This document shows positions 45,052 through 55,251 of a stretch of DNA of 64,000 nucleotides, one piece after another. The translations under genes and the position numbers were made by a program. Every line of letters begins with the position of its first letter. Position 1 is the stretch's first letter. The stretch spans positions 8,826,044 through 8,890,043 of the forward strand of contig NC_081545.1 of the NCBI RefSeq assembly GCF_901000735.1, read 5' to 3'. The stretch comes from Corylus avellana. Lineage: Eukaryota > Streptophyta > Magnoliopsida > Fagales > Betulaceae. The notes under the pieces are model-generated. The model was not told the origin of the DNA. It searched no databases and was given only the letters and a program-made list of their open reading frames with translations.

Positions 45052-46313
45052 CCTTAGATCATCATTGTTTGAAAAATAAGTAATGTTAGAAACCACACAT
45101 CTTTATCCGACAATATTGTAGTAATAGTTTCAACCAACTTTTGAATCAATATTTGTTAAAAGATTAAAAATAAATAAAAATCCAAGGGTTGATTAGGTTT
45201 GCCATTTCAGCATTATATGATAACTGTGAGATAAAAATATAGTATATAACGTTAAAAAAAAAAAAAAAAAGACCCAAAGATTGATGATAATGTCACTATA
45301 TAAGATAAAAATGTGATATGTATTGTTACTCTTTTTGTTTTTAATATCTTTTCTAGGTTTGGCTGCTTAAATATTAACCTCATATATATATTTTTTTCAA
45401 TATTTTTGGAATTTAACCCTTACATCATCTCAGAAGATAGATAAAAATCATTAATAATTTCTACAAATGTTGTAATGATGCTTGAATGATAATTAGGTAA
45501 AGACTAACAACTTGGCTTGCTTTCCCTGTTTTTCTAGTCAAAAAGATATGGACAATTATAATTTTCTAATACATGAGTACAAAAGAACATCATTAAAAGG
45601 GGTGAATTTTTTTTAACCTTAGCTTCTTTATGAAGAATGTTTATACCTTTATCATCAAATATCTTAAGTAAAAGAGAATGACACTATGTGGGGTTGGCAT
45701 GTGCATAAAGAGATACATGTAGAACTAAAAACAGAATTAAAAGTGAGGTTGAGTTGGAGAATAGGTACCCTAGTTGTTGAAAAGTGAAATGGACCAAAAG
45801 CTACGAAGTGAATAATTTGGAGGATGCATCTTCAATCCTATTCATTTTTTGGATTTGGTGGGTGCGGTAAAAAAAAATTATAGCACATGCTGTAATTTGT
45901 TTTAACGGTGTATATTTAATTATATTTTTTTTTATGCACTTAAGCACAATAGGAGGGTTTTTTTTTTAGGATATAATTGTAATGTAATGGAGTATTATGT
46001 GTATGACGGGTCCACTTCCTAACGTATTTGCAAGTGATCTAACGATTTGCCGTCATGGTAGAAACTCCGTCAATAATTTAAACAAAGGGAGCAATTCTTT
46101 TTTTCTTGAAAATCAGTGGATTAATTTTTAAATCCGTCAAAACATATGAACCAATATTTTATTGGAGCTATAATGTTTCATAATTTTAGACTTTTGAAAC
46201 AAAAAATAATTTATGCATCCTCCACTCCTATGCTATTTTCCATCTACTATGAAAAATATTTGAGGTATTGCTATAATTTCTTTACAAACTAACGATAAGA
46301 CTCATAATTAATA

Positions 46314-46363
<50 letters not shown>

Positions 46364-46603
46364 GACAAATTTTTAACTACTCTCGTCTCTCGTGCCATTT
46401 CAACAAAGTCCTTCTCATTCTGGGCCCAGAATATAATCAGCGATTAGTTCATAGTGTAAAGAACCATTCAAGCCCATTTTAGGCCAAAACGTTGGCTGGG
46501 CTTTCTATTTGGGTTCTTTCTACAACCTTCAAGTTCCCAAAAGCTGCAATTTCAGTTTTCTTGAGCTTCACACACATATGAGTTGAAGGGAGTAATGCTA
46601 CTA
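45052..46603. other. AT-rich intergenic DNA with long (TA)n tract
   Basis: A (TA)n tract of about 40 bp lies at 46317-46358. Sequence near 45084-45340 has MITE-like arms (AACCACACATCTTTATC; inverted ACATATCACATTTTTATC). No gene. Confidence 0.45.
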
Positions 46604-47007
46604 TGTAATAAATTTTGAGTAGAACAGTAGAACTCATCATTGAAAATCGACTTGTAAAAAAAAGGTGTTTGAAAGTTTATATACACATAGTTAAGAGTAG
46701 ACTTAATCTACGTGAGACACATTGATTGTAACATACCATCACGCTTAAACAGCCGACGTCTACGACAACCTACTTTGTCGATACTGACTTGATGGTAATC
46801 ATTTCTCTTTTGGCAATTCCACTCACCCATTAGTATTTTAATTTATAAGTCGCCCCCTTCATGACTCAAACTTATGACATGGTATTTGACTCTGATACCA
46901 AATGTTACAAATTTTGGATAGAACTCATAATTGAAAACGAGCTTGCAAGGGAAGTGGCCCAAGAGCTTATATACACATAACCCACGTGTGACACAACGAT
47001 CGTAACA
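46604..47007 (-). mobile_element. TRIM with 105-130 bp LTRs
   Basis: LTRs at 46604-46733 and 46903-47007; the interior is 169 bp. On the minus strand the intact LTR starts TGTTACGATCG, has TGTGTATATAAGCTC (TATA box) and ends TTTGTAACA, followed two bases later by TGGTATCAGAGTC (PBS for initiator-Met tRNA, 46889-46901). Flanks TACTA and TACTC match 4 of 5 as target duplication. It has no coding capacity and depends on other elements for mobility. Confidence 0.85.
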
Positions 47008-47579
47008 TACTCTTCATATTTATTTTATATATATTGATCCATATGTTTTATGTGACTAATATGAAAAAGACACTTAAACTGTGTCAAAATTGACGTGATA
47101 AATAAGTGTGAAGAGTAATATTACTCAGTAAAAGTTAATTATTAAAATTTTGAACCATGAACAACTTCAACCCACAACTTTAACATTGTAATGTTCATAG
47201 CATAGCATAGGATTAGGATTAGGATTTTTAACTAATAATTTGGACAACACCATTGTGATAGAATTGTCTCTTCAAGTAAATTTTAAATTATCTGACCACC
47301 TATTTTAACAAGCGAGTCATTTATAAACTCTCTCTGGTGTAGTACCCAAATTGTAAAATATGCTTATCACATAGCATGCCAAATTACCAATAGATTGGAC
47401 CAAACATTATAGTAAATTAAATATGACAGCCGACATTTAATCTACCATTGAAGGCAGCAATTTCTCTAATAGGCCATGTGGCAGCCAAGGCTTGAAGCAA
47501 ATAAATCTCAACCTCAGGAAGGCCTGTCTATATCTATCATCTCATTGGGTCTTTTGTCATCCATAAAACACAAAACTAA
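47008..47579. other. Upstream region of PSB27
   Basis: AT-rich DNA with ATTAGGATTAGGATT at about 47208-47226. A CATGTGGCAG box lies near 47475, similar to the G-box element closer to the gene. Confidence 0.4.
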
Positions 47580-47604
47580 GATAAGGTGATAAGCCCACGT
47601 GGCA
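47580..47604 (+). promoter_or_regulatory. I-box / G-box light-response module of PSB27
   Basis: Two GATAAG I-boxes (47580-47585, 47588-47593) are followed at once by CCACGTGGCA (47595-47604), a G-box. This pair is the classic light-regulated module of photosynthesis genes such as rbcS. It lies about 80 bp upstream of the start codon and just before a CT-rich leader (47640-47675), so transcription probably starts very close by. Confidence 0.7.
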
Positions 47605-47684
47605 GAAACCCAATTCCCCTCCCTAACCAAAAACATATACACACACTCTCGCTCCCTCCACTTCTCTCCCTCTGCAGCCAAACA

Positions 47685-48200
47685 ATGGCATCACCAACCC
47701 TAATAACTCCCACCTCCAAGCCAACACAACTCTCCCCCATCAAACCCAAATTCACCACCACTACCACCACCACCACCATCACCGCCGCGGCCTGTCAACC
47801 TCGGCGCCGTGAATTCTTATCACTAGCCACAGTCATCCTCTCTCCGGCATGCCTCTTTCCGGTGACTCCAGCGCTAGCTGGTACCGACGAAGATTACGTG
47901 AAAGAGACGGAAGAAGTAATAACCAAGGTGAGAAACACCATCAACATGGACAAGAATGATCCCAATGTGGCTAATGCGGTGGCGGAGCTGAGAGAGACTT
48001 CAAATTCTTGGGTAGCCAAGTACCGGAGGGAGAAATCTTTGCTTGGCAGGCTTTCCTTCCGGGACATATATTCTGCAATCAACGCCGTTTCCGGCCACTA
48101 TATTAGTTTCGGCCCCACCGCGCCGATACCGGCAAAGCGTAAGGCGAGGATATTGGAAGAGATGGACACTGCGGAGAAGGCCTTGTTGAGAGGAAGATAA
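47685..48200 (+). CDS. PSB27: Photosystem II repair protein PSB27 (PSB27-H1), chloroplast lumen
   Basis: Single exon, 171 aa. PSB27 binds CP43 in photosystem II assembly and repair intermediates on the lumenal side and helps the oxygen-evolving manganese cluster to form. Start ATG 47685 (context AACAATGGC). Residues 1 to about 38 are Ser/Thr/Pro-rich with a run of eight Thr, a stromal transit peptide; then comes a twin-arginine motif (RRREFLSLATV, residues 40-50), a hydrophobic core and the lumenal cleavage site TPALA|G after residue 65. The mature 106-aa domain is nearly invariant among plants: DEDYVKETEEVITKVRNTIN, KNDPNVANAVAELRE, SWVAKYRRE, SFRDIYSAINAVSGHY and PIPAKRKARILEEMDTAEKA. An upstream in-frame open stretch from 47586 lacks ATG and is leader. 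In Arabidopsis the gene (At1g03600) lies beside a PP2C gene; here the PP2C is 20 kb away across transposons. Confidence 0.97.
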   Translation: MASPTLITPTSKPTQLSPIKPKFTTTTTTTTITAAACQPRRREFLSLATVILSPACLFPVTPALAGTDEDYVKETEEVITKVRNTINMDKNDPNVANAVAELRETSNSWVAKYRREKSLLGRLSFRDIYSAINAVSGHYISFGPTAPIPAKRKARILEEMDTAEKALLRGR

Positions 48201-48353
48201 AGAGCGGTACTAGATAATGCAGAGAAGCATTTTCTTTTTTCTTTTTTCTTTTAGTCAAGATCCAATTTTAAGTATTTGAGTTTTTACATTGTTCGAATTA
48301 GAGTTACACAATGAGGTTTACTTTGTGTGAACTGTGATGGGGAATATTTTGCA

Positions 48354-48359
48354 AATAAA
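48354..48359 (+). terminator. Polyadenylation signal AATAAA of PSB27
   Basis: A canonical AATAAA 154 bp after the stop codon, in T-rich 3' UTR, the usual distance for plant genes. Confidence 0.55.
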
Positions 48360-48640
48360 TTGTAGAGTTTCTTTCACTGACAGACAAAGAAAATCCTGTT
48401 AGAGACATGTTTTGTGAAGTAGACATTTGCTCCATGTCGATTATCAATCTCAGTATTTGCACAAAATGAAATTTCACCAATATTCCAAATTTTAGGATTT
48501 ACTTTTAATTTGGCTAGATGTGGCTGTATTCTTAATTAATTGGATAAGGGTTTTTAGCAAATTATTATTATTATTATTATTATTATTTTGTCTAAATTGC
48601 TAGTAATTTACATAAAAAAATTCTAAAAATTCCAATTCGT

Positions 48641-48805
48641 TAGAATACGTAAGGATAGAAATTCTTTATGGTAAATGGAAATTCGTTTATCCTAAATTAA
48701 AAGGGTTTGATTACATTTAAAATTATTTAAATCATTTGTAAAGTTCTATATATAAAATCTTGTACACAATCAGATATAGTTAATAAGAAAAAAATTGTAG
48801 TATTT
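48641..48805 (+). repeat. LTR-like fragment, copy 1 (relative at 62617)
   Basis: Starts GTTAGAATACGTAAGG and continues with TTCGTTTATCCTAAATTAAA, GTTTGATTAC, ATTATTTAAATCATTTGTAA and CTATATATAAAATCTTGTAC. The same order of blocks is found at 62617-62785. GTTAGAAT starts are common in copia LTRs. Confidence 0.6.
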
Positions 48806-49735
48806 AGGGTTAAACGACTTTCTAGTACTATGTTTTACGCCTGAATGAAATAGCCACGGTTTTTAAAAATGTCATAAAGGGTACCTATGGTAAGCAAATA
48901 GATTCACTTGGTACTTCCGTCATGATTCGGTTAGATTTTTTGATGGAGCTCCAGGTACCACTTAGACGTGGATTGGTACCTATGGTTTCAAGACGATACG
49001 TGGCATGGCACCTGTGTTTTTGGGTGCCACGCCAGATTAAAAAATATTTAAAATAATATGTAACAAAGAAAAAAAAAAAAAAAAACCAAAAACCTGAAAT
49101 TACCAATTAACAAACTTAAAAAATAAAAATAAAAAATTATGGGGAAGTAGGTTGGGGGTTGCTCAATGGGCAACTAGGGGTGGCCAAACTGCCCCTATGG
49201 CCCATGGGGGTAGCCGGCCACCCCAAACTTACAAAATGGGGACCAAGAGCCTTCGAGCCACCCTCGTTTGGCCTGGGGGTGGTTCGGCCACCCCATTTTG
49301 TAAGTTGGGGGTGGCCGAACCACCCCGAAAGGCACCCTTGGCTGCTCGCTAAAATGGGGATGGCTACCCAACTCCCCATAATTTTTTATTTTTTTTTAAT
49401 TTTTAATTTTTGTTAATGGGTGATTTCAGGTTTTTGGATTTTTTTTTTGGTTACATATTATTTTAAATATTTTTTTAATATGACGTGACACCCAAAAACA
49501 TAGCTACCACACTACATGTCATCTTGAAAGCATAGGTACCAGTCCACGTGTAAACGTGGAGCTCCGTAAAAAAAAACTAACAGAATCATGATGAAAGTAC
49601 CAAATGAGTTTATTTGCTTATCTACCAAATGAGTTTATTTGCTTACCATAGGTACTATTTGTGGCATTTTTAAAAATCAAAATGACTATTTAATTATAGC
49701 GTAAAGCACAGATATCGAAAAGGTATTTAAGGCTT
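48806..49735. mobile_element. Large foldback element with arms of about 400 bp
   Basis: The left arm (from GGGTTAAACGACTTTCTAGT at 48808) pairs with the right arm to about 49735. Paired blocks include TACCTATGGTAAGCAAATA, GTACCTATGGTTTCAAGA / ATCTTGAAAGCATAGGTAC and CCAAAAACCTGAAAT. The GC-rich core has a further inverted pair, CGGCCACCCCAAACTTAC (49214) with GTAAGTTGGGGGTGGCCG (49298). The right arm carries a small internal duplication of CCAAATGAGTTTATTTGCTT. Long-TIR structure suggests a Mutator-like or foldback element. No transposase remains. Confidence 0.75.
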
Positions 49736-49752
49736 TCACCTATTATTATGTC

Positions 49753-49784
<32 letters not shown>

Positions 49785-49927
49785 AAATTTTATTTATTTT
49801 TTAGTGTATCATAGATATCGGCTAATGCCAATATTCAATCTGTAATGGCCATGTGGGCTCCAATTTTTGTTTTCTTCCTTTCTCTGGTGGTGCCTCCCTC
49901 CTGAAACTCGTCTTCGCTGTTCAATAT

Positions 49928-50624
49928 GTAAGAATTCAATATATAATTAAATGCTAATTGACAATAAAATTAGCAGGGAAATGAATAATTATATAAATAT
50001 CTTTAGCCATGCTTTCCTCAAGCCAATTGAAGAACAGCTTTACAGAAACAAAATCTGTAAAACTAAAAAATATTGAGAGGTTCTTCTGACTTATGCCTAC
50101 CAGTGAATGTCAATTAATGGAATACACATGCCTTATTTATAGGTAGGCCAGGGACCCTCAATTAGAGCTGTTACCTTAATTATTCATCCCATCAAGGAAT
50201 AAAAAATCAAATAAATAATTAATACATCTAATTGATTCCACAAAATAAAATCAGTAATGAAATCAAATACTTGTTTCACAAGAATTACATCAGCAATTTA
50301 ATTCAGAATATTTAACTGAAATCAAATACTTGTTCCACAAGAATTAAATCAACAATTTAATTCAAAATATTTGATTTCACACAATAAAGTAATGAAATCA
50401 AATACTTGTTTCACAAGAATTACATCAGCAATTTAATTCAGAATATTTAACTGAAATCAAATACTTGTTCCACAAGAATTAAATCAACAATTTAATTCAA
50501 AATATTTGATTTCACACAATAAACTTTAATTGGAATAAATTACTGAACACCGTAATTATATATATTTTATAATTACAATAATACATGTGACATAAGGGAC
50601 ATACTTTAAATGAAATTTCTCACA
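49928..50624 (-). repeat. Copia 3' LTR (697 bp)
   Basis: On the minus strand it begins TGTGAGAAATTTCATTT and ends TTGAATTCTTACA; a TATA box CCTATAAATAAGG lies near 50130. It pairs with 61017-61588. Confidence 0.85.
50253..50522. repeat. 135-bp perfect tandem duplication inside the copia 3' LTR
   Basis: 50253-50387 and 50388-50522 read the same, each beginning AGTAATGAAATCAAATACTT. The 5' LTR has one copy, so the duplication arose after insertion or during the last transposition. Confidence 0.88.
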
Positions 50625-50899
50625 TTCTCCCACTTAGCCCTTATGACACATAAATTCCTTATGGTGTTCGGTTATATGATATGGTCAATTCTTTATTTAT
50701 TCCAACCATTCATGGAATCCTCCCACTCACTCAAGGAATACTACACACGAATCATGGCGGTAAAACTTTTATATGATAAGCCGTTCCTTCCATGTATCAC
50801 GATGTGTAATACCTCCGAGTACTTTATGGATAATGTATTTTATGAATGAACTTCCTATAAGTCATTCGGGTTCAACTTCAATTTTATCCCTACGGATAA

Positions 50900-53260
50900 G
50901 AATAATATATACGCGCTCAAAAATCTTTATAACATTACCTTTATGTCTATAGACCAATTAAAGAGAAACTAAGCACAAATGAATTAATGAATCTCATATA
51001 TTCCACATGACTTTATACTTTCTTTATCGGTAAACCTTTAGTCATGTGATCCGCAATCATTAATTCAATACTTATATGCTCAATAGACACTTCATGTCAC
51101 TTAATGTTCTCTTTGAAATACTTTATGTCGGTATACATACTTCTGCTTCTACTCAGTTTATTCTTAGAAAAGATAACTATAGTAGAATTAACTCAGAAGA
51201 TCTTTATGGGTCTAACTATAAAATCGACAATCTTGAGACCTTTAACAAAATGTCTCAACCATAATGCATGTGTAATTAATTCACAGCATGTATTGACTTT
51301 TGCTTTCATGGTAGATGTAACAACTGTAGTCTACTTACTGCATCTTCAGTACATATATACTGAAGCTAATTCTCTACTATCTACACATTTAGCAAAAATC
51401 AAACCTGAATAAACACCACCAAATGGTAAGTGTATCTTTAGGTTAAACTGTAGTTCTTGGTTCCTTGCATATTCCATAATACTGTATTGACCCAATAGTT
51501 CAACTACTATTTCAATGTCAGGTCTAATGTAGACCTGTGCATACATATGGAATATTTTTCATCTGCCTTGTTCCAATACATTTTGGAACATTATCCCCTT
51601 TAATAATAGGTGCTACTGAAGATTAACAGTTCTTCATTCTGAATCTCTCCCAAAACTTTAGTGAGAGGAACTTTATGTAGCAAACCTAAATTGTTGCTTG
51701 TAACCAAAATATTATCTATAAATGGGACTAAAAGTAACTTTACTCCCACTGACCTTAAGGTATATTCAATGATTAACATTGTTCTCAGTAAACCATGTGA
51801 GACAATAACCTTGTATTCTATACCACTAGTGAGAGGCCTCTCTTAGTCCATTAATAGATATTCTTAATTTGCAAGTTTTCTGACTGTTATCAATAAAACC
51901 TTTAAGTTATATTATGTACACCTCCTCCTTAAGATCCTCATTCAAGAAAAGTGATTTTCACATCCTTTTGATATAGCTCCAAACCAAAATGAGCTACTCA
52001 TACCATGATAATCAATGCCTTCCTTTTGAGTAAGATCATTAGTTACAAGTTTAGTTTTATATTGTTCAACATTACCCGGAAGCATCCTTTTAGGTTTTGT
52101 AAACCCATTTGCAGCCTATGGCTACAATTCCCTTTGATAAGTCAACAAGATTGCAGACTTGAATTTTAGCCAAGGATTTCATCTCCTCCTTCATGGCATT
52201 GAAACACAATTTGAAGTTATCTCCACCCAAAAGAATGTGAAAACAATTTTTGGATCATCCTTAGGTCCGACATAAAAATCAGACTCCTGGAAGTATACAA
52301 CATAATCACTAGGGATTGTTGGTTGCCTTATTCTAGAGAATCTTCTTAATCCTACTTCATTTACTTTTGACAAAGTTTGAGTAGGTTCATTCTGAACTTG
52401 TTTCTTATGAGTTGACTGTTCTGAAACCGATTGTGGTTCAAGATAATCAATTTGATTTTCCTTAAGTACAATCAAACACCCTTCATATGAAGGAGCTTTA
52501 GTCAACTCTTGTGCTTCCTCTAATTCAATCCCTTGAGGATAAGCACTCCCACTAAGTTCAGCGTCCTCTAGAAATTTTGAATATCTAGACTCAACAATTC
52601 TAGAACTAAATGAAGAACAGTAAAGCGTAAACTCCTTGGAGTTTACTGTATAACCTATAAAATTCTGCTAGTTGTCCTTGAATCTAATTACCTTAGGTGT
52701 GGATTATAAATCCTCATTATAGCAAGACAACCCCATATGTGTAAACAATTTGAACTTGGTTTTATTCATTCCTTAATTTAGGTATTTTATGGACAACCCT
52801 AAATGGAACCCAGTTAAATGTATACACAGCGGCTTTCAAGGCTTCACTCCATTAGGAGAATAGAATATTAGTATTACCTTTCATGTCTCCTTTTCATGTA
52901 CCTACCATAATACTATCTGCCTCTATCAGATCTTACGATCTTGACTTCCTTTTGTTTTATTTCTCTACTTCTATCTTATAGGTACTAAAAGCCCTAACCT
53001 TATGATTTAGAAGATAGAGATACATAAACCTTATATGGTTATTACCAAAAGAGATAGGATATTTATAACCATTTAGGCAAGAAGTATGGAAAATGTTACA
53101 CTTGTACATGATCTCACTAATTTCAAAAATCCTTTTGTTGGCACCTTTAGTGGTATAGTTGGTCTGCTTTTCCTTAATGCAGTCCACATAAATACCAAAG
53201 ATAGTAAATTTCAAGAGTCGTAAAAAACTCTATCATTTATCGACCTTTTATTCTTTATAG
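50900..53260 (-). pseudogene. Copia pol remnants: integrase, reverse transcriptase, RNase H
   Basis: Read down the minus strand with many stops and shifts. Integrase text: DCIKEKQTNYTTKGANKRIF and CLNGYKYPISFGNNHIRFMY (53214-53000), WSEALKAAVYTFNWVPF (about 52855-52800). Linker before RT: LRRFSRIRQPTIPSDYVVYF and KDDPKIVF (52360-52230). RT scraps: ANGFTKPKRMLPGNVEQYKT and NDLTQKEGIDYH (about 52115-52010). RNase H: STMKAKVNTCCELITHALWL, RHFVKGLKIVDFIVRPIK (51320-51210) and VSIEHISIELMIADHMTKGL (51095-51035). Order INT-RT-RH is diagnostic of Ty1/copia. Not functional. Confidence 0.82.
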
Positions 53261-53323
53261 AGATATATTCCAATCTTCAATGCCATAACATAGATGATTT
53301 CCTCATTCATAAGACACTGCTTT

Positions 53324-54553
53324 TGTAACAATCTCATCTCATATAGCGGAAAAACTGTAATTATCAATAGAAAAAAAATACTGTTAAAAAACTTTTCTTT
53401 ATACAAAAATACCCAAAGCTATGTCGTACAAGGCATTTATACAAATCTATCCGACAGTCTAAACTCTAGACAAAACTTAACCAACTTGGAATCTCTGTAC
53501 ATCTCAATATGAATCTCTAATCACAACTGCATAATTACCTTGATTTTCCATTCCTGCAAGCACTACAAAAAACTGTGAAGTAGTGAGTCAATTGATTTCC
53601 GACAATATAAATCATTGTTGAATCATATATAGCAAAATGCTAGACAAGTTATAAAACCACAAAAATCCGTATTATTGGATATCAATATCATACTCAGTAA
53701 GTAAGAATACTTACAGTGGATTACATGAATGGATCATCAAAGGTAATTACTTGAAACCCGTTCTGCTGCAGTTGGTCCATACCCATAACAATCCCTTCAC
53801 TGACTTTCTCTCTCTCTCTCTCTCGCCTAAACTCTCTTTTTTCCTCTTCAGCTCTCTGTCTTAAATTTCCCATCTCACTCTCGGTTTCTCTTGTGTTCTT
53901 TCTTTCTTGTAGCGCTTGGTCTCGCCCTTTCTCTCTCTGTTTTGAGTAAACACTCTTAGAAAGAAGAAAGACCGAGTAAAAAGCGGAAGAAGGAAGAATA
54001 TATGCAAGAGATGGGAGAGGAGATGAGTGGTGAAAATTCTGAAGGAGAAGAGCTCTATTTATAGGAGAAAATCAAATACTATTTCACCAACCCTATACTA
54101 TTTCACCAACCCTATACTATTCCACCAACCCTATACTATTCCACCAACCCTATACTATTCTACCAACCCTATACTATTTCACCAACCCTATACTATTCTA
54201 CCTTCTTATTCTACCATCCTTATACCTACCATTTACTATCCTATTATATCACCAATTATTACAATCATACTCCAAATTATACCAATCAATCATCAATTAT
54301 CATATCTCTTAAATCTCCCAATAAAATAATCAATATAAAATCATCATCATGATATAATAACCTCAAATCAATATTCATTTCAATAATATTCATAAGATCT
54401 AATAAGTTCCTCAAGAATAAATATTATTACCTAATATCATCAATAAATATCTCAACCTCAAAGTAAATGCCATTACTTAATATGAATATTAATATAATCA
54501 TAGCATCAATTTAATATCTCTAAAATAAGACTTTAAAAATCTGGGGTGCTACA
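53324..54553 (-). repeat. 3' LTR of the nested element, with six 19-bp U3 repeats
   Basis: Minus strand: starts TGTAGCACCCCAGATTTTTA, then AT-rich DNA, six 19-bp units (54079-54192, core CCAACCCTATACTATT on +), a TATA box CTATAAATAG (54064-54055), then a GA/CT-rich transcribed part ending TGTTACA. Repeats directly upstream of a TATA box suggest an enhancer array. Confidence 0.88.
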
Positions 54554-55251
54554 ATCTTCCCTCCTTATTAGAATTTCGTCCTCGAAATTAAAGCCCATAA
54601 ATTACCACCTATCTTCAAATTGAGCAACCCAAATTAAAAACAAATCACACTTGAACCATAACTTACTCAAGTTACTATAAAAATTTTAAATTCAATCTGT
54701 TCATAAATAAATATCATAACATATTCCATACCCAGGCGATGTGAGACTCTACAAGCACTCTTCTTGGGCACCAGTGTCACCGTTGGCAATCCTCAGGGAA
54801 TTTCTTCATTCTCGGCCCTTAACTTTTGGCCCTTATACATTGTGTCTTAACTGACACCATTATAATATAACCCACTTTTGGCATCACCAACGTGTGTCCA
54901 CTAGCGACCCTCATAGGCTTGTGCACACTCCCACCATCTCAGGCTGGGTAATGCTTTGATACCATTTGTAACATCCCAGGGAAAAGTGCTAGCCACATCT
55001 GCGCTATTACCCCAAAAGGACTAGTCAATTTGGAACTTCCCTAGAATTCATTATAAAGCCCAGTTTCACCTAGTAACTAGGCAATGTGGGACTTAGCACC
55101 CATGACTATCTCTATAAACTACCCACTCAATGTGGGCTTCTTCTCATCTTCCCAATATGGGACCGGGTCCTGACGTCCTCGTCAGGTCTACGTCATGCAG
55201 TGCTTCAATACCACATGACCTGGCGTTACTAGGTGGCTCTGATACCAAAAT
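54554..55251 (-). other. Interior of the nested element with a second LTR end and primer-binding site
   Basis: On the minus strand, after the first primer site, a segment of about 250 bp with its own TATA-like GGGCTTTATAATGAAT ends GGGATGTTACA at about 54967, followed two bases later by TGGTATCAAAGCA (54963-54951), another initiator-Met-type primer site. The segment therefore looks like a foreign LTR end and PBS captured in the interior. No protein-coding frame. Confidence 0.65.

Noticed and set aside
47205..47228. Interstitial telomere repeat (TTAGGATTAGGATT)
   Set aside because: The plant telomere unit is TTTAGGG; this is a different 6-bp repeat of fewer than four units.
49137..49416. Overlapping Pro/Gly-rich frames on both strands
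   Set aside because: They fall in the GC-rich inverted core of the foldback element, where both strands give open frames by composition.
54079..54192. CRISPR-like regular repeats
   Set aside because: Units are contiguous 19-mers without spacers, inside a plant LTR.
54027..54329. 100-codon open frame rich in Pro/Tyr/Thr, repeated as 106 codons at 55945-56265
   Set aside because: It is the 19-bp U3 repeat of the nested LTR element read through (period 19 changes frame every unit). The coding strand is antisense to the element.
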